From positions 1-15,131 of the forward strand of contig JALLAP010000350.1 in assembly GCA_036939355.1 (NCBI GenBank): a DNA stretch of 15,131 nt, read 5' to 3'. Under the pieces are notes generated by a model that was not told the DNA's origin, searched no databases, and was given only the letters and a program-made list of their open reading frames with translations. The position numbers were made by a program, and so were the translations under genes. This document shows positions 8,901 to 14,677 of this stretch, in pieces. The DNA comes from Thalassiosira profunda (Eukaryota > Bacillariophyta > Thalassiosirophyceae > Thalassiosirales > Thalassiosiraceae). Positions within the stretch are counted from its first letter, which is position 1; every line of letters begins with the position of its first letter.

Positions 8901-8932
8901 TCAACTTCTGATGGGATGGAAGAGGACGACAT
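5924..8932 (-). CDS. Large protein of unknown function with disordered basic/acidic N-terminal half
   Basis: The product is 1002 residues from the ATG at 8932, which opens MSSSSIPSEVDVSLAG; an in-frame ATG at 9001 has a poorer context (T at -3). Residues 1-90 are acidic and Ser-rich. Residues 92-382 are low complexity: Lys/Gly tracts, KRK and KKK nuclear-signal-like clusters, two acidic Ser stretches that look like casein kinase 2 sites (about 232-256 and 290-304), an AT-hook-like KRGRRPARGG (308-317) and a Gln/Ser-rich part (354-380). Residues 383-1002 look folded: hydrophobic segments such as AAVTVLVVETTTVLQAM (643-659), RVIRCVNDIRRRLRALG (695-711), SAVEVLQTIPLASVDSALIYG (around 813-833) and EQLFLLVCEECV (892-903), and an acidic end. 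A nuclear, chromatin- or DNA-associated role is inferred from composition only; no catalytic motif or family was recognised. It runs tail to tail with the PDZ gene, 270 bases apart, with no gene seen between. Confidence 0.72.
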   Translation of the reverse strand: MSSSSIPSEVDVSLAGNTLDRAWASKQQPDQLPGELDFADDSPDNSFASRGENLGGAKGGGGGGAAQHKTGASLDDELDSDGEEAPPTLPMKKKKSHGSSTNGGRSIPRRKPTAASPTITVADLARKKKGSQKGGKRPVALGNGKGKPVGKPIPKPSKGAKGGGKGGGKGGGREAVADENVENRSQTKGRAGGKRKAPPQEQPKKGQAKKKGPAKRGSQPKGKKKGEMRLELVDSDEESSGYDSSSSGGSSSSEDEVLTKRGSRGGKGRTTRGTASKPTSKAGKAKGRVLEDTDDEGSDDEVEVAEAKRGRRPARGGSSGGRGKSEGRSRSTGAKNGKDAKSNNKSQRRTTKTQPKQHSKQPSQQPKQRSQPSQRQNQTQLSRILPRRALAIDNRVVPAVSADALARSAFLGHLPGLLEGGLARGALSSRSLGEECDGDGSTVLAALALGTKRTNGSGASRGKGRAGDWATTAVVARASHLFEGCDGEESDGDAWGSRDGRAAWLADFVAPVNGHLGCGGGEIDVDEGHAGTGFDYGTGDADETTLRGAFDAHSDAASYRGPAGFSAGESWGHFGDLLAAIEDKLADAEAGDDVCSARHATLFTTDANLFADCRSSAHVEGLEQFWKRLQSSAPSGKGETHLAAVTVLVVETTTVLQAMKAIRGSSDSAMFGEDDETMGSTALGASSSLLPDRLRVIRCVNDIRRRLRALGRAALDSSDGGTVPVDLRLEFAEGHGPSFQGVVQRWTQEGFAATCASSGVRGRLRFDLPETLDGTSCSISLDLRPTVLPHSLRSTGTAALAEDLRRLAALPPSAVEVLQTIPLASVDSALIYGVPLAARAGAESDASRHDEMRMLARQLWRYLGRNDAALVLRVRADATDDSDGGLVSSGGEQLFLLVCEECVQKPSPQALDADSNLDLSEALKVVPDARRRGEAPSQGMLYRYATQSQVLRFGNEDGRAQPEAEEDDAVSEQYLDYIERSLDSIVSTGLNPLLMGESVMDG
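7787..8659 (-). repeat. Low-complexity coding region (Lys/Gly, Ser/Glu/Asp, Gln/Ser)
   Basis: Residues 92-382 of the large unknown protein consist of simple-sequence tracts. At DNA level they include GCT/CTG-type triplets near 8176-8217 (polyserine) and imperfect CTGCGAGGG-type repeats near 7808-7876 (Gln/Ser-rich). These cause the many long open frames on the plus strand here. Confidence 0.7.
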
Positions 8933-9261
8933 TGCCGCCACCGACGGACCCGCGGCGCGGCCGGGACGGCGCCCGCCCGTGCCCAGGTGGAGCCGCGGCA
9001 TTGAGAGACTGGGAGGGCTGGCAGGGAGGCAGGGGTGATGGCGGGCGGGAGGAAGGAGAGGACCTCGCGGAGAAAAAATGAAGAGCGCTCGCTCAGCTCA
9101 TACGATACTTACCTCGTACGTAAAATAGCTAACAAATCCGGCCGCCTCTCGCTCCTCGCTCTCCGCTCCTCCTCCATCCCCCCTACCTAAGCTCCTCCCT
9201 CCGCGCTCCCCCGCCCCTCCTCCATCCCTCGTCCCCCAGACCCTAGAGAGTCTGTGGAGCA
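8933..9261. promoter_or_regulatory. Divergent promoter region between the large unknown gene and F-box-like gene 1
   Basis: The 329 bases hold no supported gene. From about 9139 to 9240 the plus strand is almost purely C/T, as often seen near algal start sites. The shared 22-base element lies at 9115-9136. Confidence 0.5.
9115..9136 (+). promoter_or_regulatory. Shared upstream element, copy 1
   Basis: This block begins CGTACGTAAAATAGC and continues TAACAAA. It is identical over 22 bases to 11539-11560. It ends 125 bases before the ATG of F-box-like gene 1. It contains overlapping palindromes CGTACG and TACGTA, so it could work in both directions. Both copies are followed by a C/T-rich leader. 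The flanks are less alike than the element. Confidence 0.6.
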
Positions 9262-10047
9262 ATGAACGGCATCCGCGGCTGGTTCAGCTCGTTATTTGGC
9301 GGCGCTGCTCAAGGCAAAAATCCCACCCGCGGCGGTGCCAATTTACCGAGCAAGGATCCCGTCCCGGCGCCAACTCGCACCAAATACAGCGTCCCTGCTC
9401 CAAGGCGCAAAAATTATAGCGTCCCGGCGCCCCCTCGCACAAAGCACAGCGTTCCCGCCCCAAAGAGCACGGATCACAGCGTTCCGGTGCCGAGCACAAA
9501 GCGGAGGCGATTGGCGGACCCGGCGCTCCGCCTGATGATGGACCTACCCAACGGGGCACTGTCCCACGCGGCGTCCTACCTGGCCCCACCGTCGCAGGCG
9601 CTTTTCGCTATCGCGATGGAAGGGCGGCAGGCATCGGAGGATCAGACGACGGCCGTCTTGTCGCAAAATGATTGGACGGTCCTGGATTTTAGCACCCTCG
9701 AAGAGTCCCTAACGTCGAAACTGACCGACGACATTGTTGAGCAAATATTGATGCGCATCGATGCCGCAAACCATTTGAAAGTGTTGAGATTGGCCGCCCC
9801 CCGTGGCCAAGGTGGAGGCGTCCACGTTACTGGACGGTGCCTTGCCATCCTCCGCGGGTCTCCCCACCTGGAGACGATCGATTTCAGCATCAAAAGTTTT
9901 TTGACCCAACCCTCCACATCGTTCGACACGACGATGGAGGCCTATGCCCGGCTGCGGGAGAGTGGGTGCGTGAATTTGAGCCATGTTCCTCTCGTCGAGG
10001 GGATAGGTCCCAGCGATGCGTGCGTTGGTTTCCTCCCAGCAGCCTAG
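9262..10047 (+). CDS. F-box-like protein with leucine-rich-repeat-like segment, paralogue 1
   Basis: The ATG at 9262 has G at -3. The product is 261 residues. Residues 34-83 are five 10-residue repeats of the type VPAPxRxKxS, ending in KRRR, a possible nuclear signal. Residues 91-121 (LMMDLPNGALSHAASYLAPP, then SQALFAIAMEG) look like an F-box-type helix pair and recur almost unchanged in the gene at 11767. The rest is homologous too: VLDFSTLEESL, a helix with RIDAANHLKVLRL, and GRCLAILRGSPHLETIDFS, which has leucine-rich-repeat spacing as in F-box/LRR proteins. F-box proteins bring substrates to SCF ubiquitin ligases through Skp1; whether this one does is not shown. Compared with its paralogue it ends early, after the homologous PLVEGI, lacking about 80 C-terminal residues. 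Convergent with the MYND gene. Confidence 0.78.
   Translation: MNGIRGWFSSLFGGAAQGKNPTRGGANLPSKDPVPAPTRTKYSVPAPRRKNYSVPAPPRTKHSVPAPKSTDHSVPVPSTKRRRLADPALRLMMDLPNGALSHAASYLAPPSQALFAIAMEGRQASEDQTTAVLSQNDWTVLDFSTLEESLTSKLTDDIVEQILMRIDAANHLKVLRLAAPRGQGGGVHVTGRCLAILRGSPHLETIDFSIKSFLTQPSTSFDTTMEAYARLRESGCVNLSHVPLVEGIGPSDACVGFLPAA
9361..9510 (+). repeat. 30-base coding minisatellite, five units
   Basis: Five uninterrupted 30-base units encode residues 34-83. The period is exact and unit starts are GTCCCGGCGCC or close variants; the last unit is diverged. The paralogue at 11767 lacks it entirely. Confidence 0.85.
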
Positions 10048-10235
10048 CTAACGGGCGGGGGGTGTTGCGGCCGCATTGCAAAGTTGAGTCAGAAGAGATG
10101 ATGACGGAGGCCGATTGGGAGGGACTGCTTCGAGAGTGTCTGTCTTCGTGACGGCGATGAAGAGATGCGCGATCTCGTCTCTTTATGTAAAAGTAGGCCG
10201 CTAAAAGTTCCCTTCCCTTGTCCCGACGCACGAGC

Positions 10236-11315
10236 TCATTCCTCTCCCGACTCCAATGCTTCCTCTGACTCCCATTCCTCTTCTGACTCCCACTCTTCCT
10301 CTTCCTGCGGCGGCTTCCAGATAAGATCTACCAATTGCTTTACGAGTTCGCCCTTCTCCTGTGGATCTTCAGTCTCCGAGGCCCTCCGATATAATTCCCC
10401 AAATACCACCGCCTTCTCCCTCGCCTCACTTTTCACCGCATCCCGGCTTTTCTGGTAAGCTTCCAGGGCAGCTGCATATTCATCGATCGTAATGAAACCC
10501 CCAGAACTGAATTTCTCGAAGGTTTCTAAAGATGGTTCGTGCCCAGCCTTGACTGCAATTGTCAGGTGCTTCATTGACCGCATAACAGCTTTCAGATCTC
10601 CCTTCTTGGTTCCCTCCTCAACACCTACCTTCAAAACAGAGGTCGCGAGCTTATACCTCGATTCCAGGTGGCCCGCCATTGCGGCTATCTCCCAGTAGTG
10701 CTCTGCCTTCTTTGCATCCCTTGGCACAAGGAATCCATCCCAATATGCCGTGCCAAGATTGTAATTCGCGTCAACGCACCCGAGCTCCCCTGCTTTTACC
10801 CACAGCTCAAGTGCCCGATCATCATCGTTCGGTAGTCCATATGAGCCAAGCAAATATGAGCCCCCCAACGCAAAAAAGGCGTTGGCATCGTTCATCTCAG
10901 TGCGCTTCTGCAGCCTTGCCAGTTTCTCCTCGAATGACACCTCACCCGAAGCCCGGCAGAATGGACATTTGCCACGGAACCCCCCGTCGCGCAGGCTGCC
11001 ATCCATCATCTCGCACACGCATCCACCACACACCATCTTTCCACAACATTCCCTGTAGGAAACGTGAGGACAATCGGGAAGCGGCAGCGTGCAAATGGGG
11101 CATTCCTCCCGGACGTGCTCCTGAAATAGAGGATCGTCCTCCAATTCCAACGCGGCGGCCCGTATTTTGCAATCGTCCCGATGGAACGGCCACGCCGCCT
11201 GCTGGCAGTCCCTGTTGCAATACCGGACTTCCTTGCACGAATTGCACTTCTTCAGCCCCGCGCCCTCCCTGCCGCACGCGCCGCAGATGTGGATGTTGCT
11301 GTCGTCGGCACTCAT
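10236..11315 (-). CDS. MYND zinc finger, RING-like finger and Sel1-like repeat protein
   Basis: The product is 359 residues. A MYND finger has all eight ligands: C11, C14, C24, C27, C33, C37, H45, C49, with the usual YCNRDCQ and W-x-x-H core. A RING-like second zinc module follows at 72-120 (CPIC, C90/C91, C96, CxxC, CPFC). From about 140 to 265 are Sel1-type helical repeats, for example ALELWVKAGELGCVDANYNLG and AEHYWEIAAMAGHLESRYKLA. The tail (335-359) is acidic with EWESEE repeats. MYND fingers bind proline-rich peptides and Sel1 repeats are scaffolds; the RING-like part might give ubiquitin ligase activity. This three-part architecture is a large family in Thalassiosira-type diatoms with no settled function. 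The next gene upstream is head to head, with 451 bases between start codons. Confidence 0.9.
   Translation of the reverse strand: MSADDSNIHICGACGREGAGLKKCNSCKEVRYCNRDCQQAAWPFHRDDCKIRAAALELEDDPLFQEHVREECPICTLPLPDCPHVSYRECCGKMVCGGCVCEMMDGSLRDGGFRGKCPFCRASGEVSFEEKLARLQKRTEMNDANAFFALGGSYLLGSYGLPNDDDRALELWVKAGELGCVDANYNLGTAYWDGFLVPRDAKKAEHYWEIAAMAGHLESRYKLATSVLKVGVEEGTKKGDLKAVMRSMKHLTIAVKAGHEPSLETFEKFSSGGFITIDEYAAALEAYQKSRDAVKSEAREKAVVFGELYRRASETEDPQEKGELVKQLVDLIWKPPQEEEEWESEEEWESEEALESGEE
10246..10299 (-). repeat. 18-base tandem repeat encoding EWESEE
   Basis: Two near-perfect 18-base units (10264-10281 and 10282-10299, on the plus strand TCTGACTCCCATTCCTCT type) and a degenerate third (10246-10263) encode the acidic tail of the MYND protein. 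Confidence 0.7.
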
Positions 11316-11766
11316 ATCTTATTTTGTTTGTGTTTGAGATTTCGCGACGGCCACAGCAAACACTCAAGCAGTAAGTCGAGAGGGAAGAGAGGCGGAGAGG
11401 TGGGCGGGAGGAGGGGCGGCGGGGCGGTTAGAGGAGCGCCGGACGGGCGGGGGCGATGAGCTCTCGCCTCGGAGGCGGGGGCGGGGCGGACTGCGCCTGC
11501 GACTGCGGACTGCGGCGGAAATAGCCTACATACAGTATCGTACGTAAAATAGCTAACAAACCCGCCGCGGGGTCTCAGCCTCTCCGCTCATCTTCACGCT
11601 CATCCCGCTCCGCGCTCGCCGCCGCCCCTCCGCCTCCCTCCTCTCCGTCTTCGACGTGCCGCTGCAAGGCCGCTGCATCTCCTTCTTAGCGTTGCTTCGG
11701 TTGTTTTTGGAGCCGCCATCTCGGACAACCCGCAGATATCAACAAAGATACCTAGATACATCAGAC
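11316..11766. promoter_or_regulatory. Divergent promoter region between the MYND gene and F-box-like gene 2
   Basis: No gene is supported in these 451 bases. The stretch 11380-11520 is G-rich on the plus strand, and 11571-11650 is C/T-rich. The frame of the downstream gene is open back to 11656, but only with a GTG, so this part is taken as 5' leader. The shared element sits almost exactly midway between the two start codons. Confidence 0.5.
11539..11560 (+). promoter_or_regulatory. Shared upstream element, copy 2
   Basis: It is identical over 22 bases to 9115-9136. It lies about 206 bases before the ATG of F-box-like gene 2 and about 223 bases before that of the MYND gene, so it may serve either or both. 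Confidence 0.6.
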
Positions 11767-12561
11767 ATGAGTGCTCACAACAAAGCGCTCCGCCTCGCGG
11801 ACCTCCCCAACGGGGCGCTGACCCACGCGGCGTCCTACCTGGCCCCGCCGTCGCAGGCGCTATTTGCCTTGGCGATGGAAGGGGCGGTGGACCACAACAA
11901 GATGGAGGCGATCCTGACGCAGGAGCAAATCTGGTGCATGGGGCGCGTGATCTCCGGGACGGAGGTCTGCCGCCGGACCGGACGGCGGTTCGAAGATTGG
12001 AGGGTCCTGGATTTCGGCACCGTCGAGGCGTCATTGGCCTCCCGGATGACCGACGCCCTCATTGAGAAAATGCTGGCGCGCATCGATGCCTTTGACAAGC
12101 TGCGGGAGTTGCGTTTGACCGGCTGCGTCGATGTTGTGGGGAGCTGCTTCGCGCCCTTGCGCGGATCTCGCCGCTTGGAATTCATTGATATTAGCCTGGC
12201 GCACTACCAGAAGCACGGGAAGGCCCTGTTTGCCGCCCACGGGGAGTTGAAGGCTTCGGGGTGCGCGCAATTGTGGCGTCCGCTCATCCAGGGGGTCAGT
12301 GCCGGCGGCACACATCTCATGGAGCGGCGGGGGTTGGAGCGTCAAATCGAGGAATACATGTCAGGAGTCATCAAGTCAGGTGGCACGGTCGACTCCTCCT
12401 CCGGAGGGGGATTGCTCGCGCAGGTGCGGGAGTTCAAGGGGGGAGGACGCGTAGTAGATTGGTACCTTGTCGACGAGGCGCCCGGGGGGTGCATCAATGT
12501 CGAAAGGAGGGCGACTGCCGAAGAGGTGGAGATGATGGCGAGGCCTTCTTTTCCTTATTGA
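11767..12561 (+). CDS. F-box-like protein with leucine-rich-repeat-like segment, paralogue 2
   Basis: The ATG at 11767 has G at -3; the frame extends upstream without an ATG. The product is 264 residues. Residues 9-39 (LRLADLPNGALTHAASYLAP, then PSQALFALAMEG) match paralogue 1, and at DNA level 11800-11883 differs from 9541-9624 at about nine of 84 bases. Then come VLDFGTVEASL (80-90), a helical RIDAFDKLRELRLTGC (105-120) and GSCFAPLRGSRRLEFIDISL (125-144), the last two with leucine-rich-repeat spacing. It has an insert at about 52-75 that paralogue 1 lacks. The C-terminal part, 180-264, is unique: a charged helix, Ser/Gly linker, then VVDWYLVDEAPGGCINVERR. SCF adaptor function is inferred from the head region only. 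It lacks the VPAP repeats of paralogue 1. Tail to tail with the sulfotransferase gene, 133 bases away. Confidence 0.8.
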   Translation: MSAHNKALRLADLPNGALTHAASYLAPPSQALFALAMEGAVDHNKMEAILTQEQIWCMGRVISGTEVCRRTGRRFEDWRVLDFGTVEASLASRMTDALIEKMLARIDAFDKLRELRLTGCVDVVGSCFAPLRGSRRLEFIDISLAHYQKHGKALFAAHGELKASGCAQLWRPLIQGVSAGGTHLMERRGLERQIEEYMSGVIKSGGTVDSSSGGGLLAQVREFKGGGRVVDWYLVDEAPGGCINVERRATAEEVEMMARPSFPY

Positions 12562-12644
12562 TCCTATGGTATGATGTCAATGTTGGTCAATGATAAATGC
12601 AGCAAATTTCAAGGAAAGCAGAAGCGACAAGATACACCTAACCA

Positions 12645-12714
12645 CAATCCCACAAATCGCGCGTTTGTCTGAGGTCGTCCCATCATCAAAGAAGCTACCT
12701 GCAATCCCACAAAT
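12645..12714. repeat. 13-base direct repeat at the sulfotransferase 3' end
   Basis: CAATCCCACAAAT occurs at 12645-12657 and 12702-12714, offset by 57 bases. The second copy encodes the end of the sulfotransferase (NLWDC on the minus strand); the first is in its 3' flank. Confidence 0.6.
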
Positions 12715-13693
12715 TCTTCGCCCTCTTCTTCACGGGCGTGTATCCCCCGTTCTTGTTTGCCCCGACCATCTTCTTCGCCTCACACCCCTCGTACCCCAGA
12801 AATTGCGACAACTCCTTCCATCTTGTCAGATTGCTCAATTGTTCCGTCTGCATGTGAAACACCCCCGTCATGTTTTGCGTCGCCTCAAGGAGCTTCGCGC
12901 TCTCCCCGTTGATCGATTCGCACCCTCGTCCAAAGATATCCTGGTATCCCTCTGCACAAGATCCCCGGTAATTCAAGATCAACTTTGCCGAGGGGAATAT
13001 CGTTCGTATCCACTCTACCGATTCCGGCGACGAGTATCGTATCTCCTTCCACCCGTGGCGGCACCCCCGGTGGAGGCACTTATCATTGTGCCGCTCGGCG
13101 TAGTACTTCTGTGTCATGCACGCCACCGTGTGAACGTCGGAATCTCCCGCCCCCATCCACGAGAGGAGGCTCCCCTTCTTGCCCGACTTGTCGACCCGCT
13201 CTTGAAATTTGTGCATGTGGTCCAACAGTCCACCTTCTTCGCCGTAGAAGTGCATGTCGGGCAGTTCGGCCATCATTTGCAGGACGGCCGTGCTGCCCGA
13301 CCGACCGGTGGCGAGGACGATCGACCAGTCTATGCAGGAGAGGTCGCAGTCGGGCAGGCTGAGGAGGCATCGCTCTTGGTTTTGGTTGCTGCTGTTGCTG
13401 TTGCTGATGCTGTTGCTGTTGCTGTTGTTTGTTGGCGGCGGTGGTATTCTGTCCTCGTTTTGTTGTATTGCGTCCTCCTCGTGCACTGTCTCCCGCAGCT
13501 CAATCCGGCTGGCATTATTTTGCAGCGGGCGCCACACCCCGTCGCCGACGCCATCGTCGTTAGTATCCATCGACCGGATCATCGCGCTCGTGAGGGCGGC
13601 CTTCCGCGCCATGTCCAGGAGCGCGAGGGAGGCGATGATCCATCCCAGGGCGTGAAAGCCAATCATGGATTGTTGTTTGGCGAAGGCCAGCAT
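12695..13693 (-). CDS. Probable Golgi type II membrane sulfotransferase
   Basis: The frame is open back to 13975, but with no ATG before 13693, giving 332 residues; ATG contexts at 13693 and 13666 are weak, so an upstream exon is possible. A single membrane segment at about 10-28 (MIGFHALGWIIASLALLDMA) right at the N-terminus fits a type II Golgi anchor. An Asn/Ser/Gln-rich stem follows (about 88-107). The catalytic part opens with IDWSIVLATGRSGSTAVLQM (122-141); TGRSGST is the 5'-phosphosulfate loop of PAPS sulfotransferases. Next is FYGEEGGLLDHMHKF, a pattern known in eukaryotic sulfotransferase-like families. AKLILNYRGSC (236-246) stands where the 3'-phosphate motif is expected, with RGS in place of the common RDP. 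It would transfer sulfate from PAPS to a sugar or protein in the secretory pathway; the acceptor is unknown. One or two N-glycosylation sites (NMT, NLT) are seen. Confidence 0.75.
   Translation of the reverse strand: MLAFAKQQSMIGFHALGWIIASLALLDMARKAALTSAMIRSMDTNDDGVGDGVWRPLQNNASRIELRETVHEEDAIQQNEDRIPPPPTNNSNSNSISNSNSSNQNQERCLLSLPDCDLSCIDWSIVLATGRSGSTAVLQMMAELPDMHFYGEEGGLLDHMHKFQERVDKSGKKGSLLSWMGAGDSDVHTVACMTQKYYAERHNDKCLHRGCRHGWKEIRYSSPESVEWIRTIFPSAKLILNYRGSCAEGYQDIFGRGCESINGESAKLLEATQNMTGVFHMQTEQLSNLTRWKELSQFLGYEGCEAKKMVGANKNGGYTPVKKRAKNLWDCR
13385..13433 (-). repeat. TTGCTG-type hexanucleotide/trinucleotide tract (Asn/Ser stem)
   Basis: Imperfect TTGCTG repeats encode the Asn/Ser/Gln-rich stem of the sulfotransferase. 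Such tracts vary in length between alleles. The stem would tolerate this because it only spaces the catalytic domain from the membrane. Confidence 0.75.
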
Positions 13694-14380
13694 GAAGGTC
13701 GATTTGTCTGTGGCCCGTCGATCGTTTTTGCAATTATCTCTGATCGAACGCCAGGACAGCCGCCGCTGTGCGTGGCTGGTGCGCTCTGGGCTCTGGGTCG
13801 GCGCCTCGCGCTGTGAGCTGGCTACTGGTGCCTGCCGGCGCCGCTCGGCCTCTTCGAGGCTCTTCGAGACGATGAGCGTCGAGCGAGCGAGAGGGTCGGT
13901 GGCACTTTTTTGCCCAATCCAACGGCTCTTTTGCAGACTTTTGTCACCGCCACTCGCATGTCGTATCCAATCCACATAAATTGGGTGACGAAAATGTCAC
14001 ATCTCAAAAAAATGCCAAGGCTGCGTAGGAATCATATTGGCAAGAAAATAGGTTCGAAAAGCGAACATTCAAACACATTCAAAAACGTTTGACTTTCGTT
14101 GCATGCCGAAGATCGCGAAGAGGCGAAGCGGCCGGCGAAGAGGCAGGGAGCGTGGCGGCAGCGTGGCGGCCACACAAGATCTCGGCTCGGCAGGCCACGA
14201 AGGAGGGCGAAGCATTCAAAAGCAGCTGGCCGATGAGCGAGGAGGAGGGCAGGACATACAATGGCAAGCGGCGGGCGAGGGAGGTGCACCGTAGCCGCGG
14301 CGGAGCGGTAGCGGCGGGTGAACTTTAGAGCTTAGAGGGCGGTGGGTCTGGTTGCGGGCTACGGCAAACAATTGCAAACC
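13694..14380. promoter_or_regulatory. Divergent intergenic region between the sulfotransferase and the last ORF
   Basis: The 687 bases hold no recognised gene. The part up to 13975 is an open minus-strand frame without an ATG and could be 5' leader or a missed exon part. The part 13980-14100 is AT-richer. At 14115-14170 there are short direct repeats (GCGAAGAGGC twice, AGCGTGGCGGC twice). The plus-strand frame starting at the ATG at 13665 largely overlaps the start of the sulfotransferase and is taken as a shadow. Confidence 0.4.
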
Positions 14381-14677
14381 ATGAGCGGCGGCCCGCAGTC
14401 GACCAGCCCGCGGGCCTCGCCGCTCCTCCAATTCTTCTCGTCATCGTCCTCCCCAGGAACTGGCGCGGGCGGCGGAGCCGGCGGGACGACGTCTCCGCGC
14501 GCGTCGCCCACGCCAGGAGACGACGCGGCCTCGAACGCCTCCTCGCTCATCCGCTCGCTGTCGAAGTGCTTCGATGCGGGGGTGTCGATGGAGGAGGCGG
14601 TGTTGGACGAGGATAAGGGGAAGGAGGGGGCGGCGGATAAGGCGCAGGGCGCGGAGAAGGAGGGTGCAGGTGTGTAG
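14381..14677 (+). CDS. Small Ser/Pro/Gly-rich ORF, possibly the first exon of a longer gene
   Basis: The ATG at 14381 is in CAAACCATGA, a good context. Unspliced, the product is 98 residues. Residues 1-50 are Ser/Pro/Gly-rich with two TSPRASP blocks (8-14 and 37-43). A short helical part, SSLIRSLSKCFDAGVSMEEAV, lies at 54-74, and the rest is Lys/Glu/Ala-rich. The stop follows GCAG/GTGTGTAG, a good splice-donor sequence, so the stop could lie in an intron and the protein could continue past the window. The sequence after it is T/G-rich and unlike coding DNA. No family was recognised. Head to head with the sulfotransferase gene. Confidence 0.5.
   Translation: MSGGPQSTSPRASPLLQFFSSSSSPGTGAGGGAGGTTSPRASPTPGDDAASNASSLIRSLSKCFDAGVSMEEAVLDEDKGKEGAADKAQGAEKEGAGV

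Noticed and set aside
13665..13979. Plus-strand ORF of 104 codons opposite the start of the sulfotransferase
   Set aside because: It has an acceptable ATG but no protein-like features and overlaps the sulfotransferase start and its leader.
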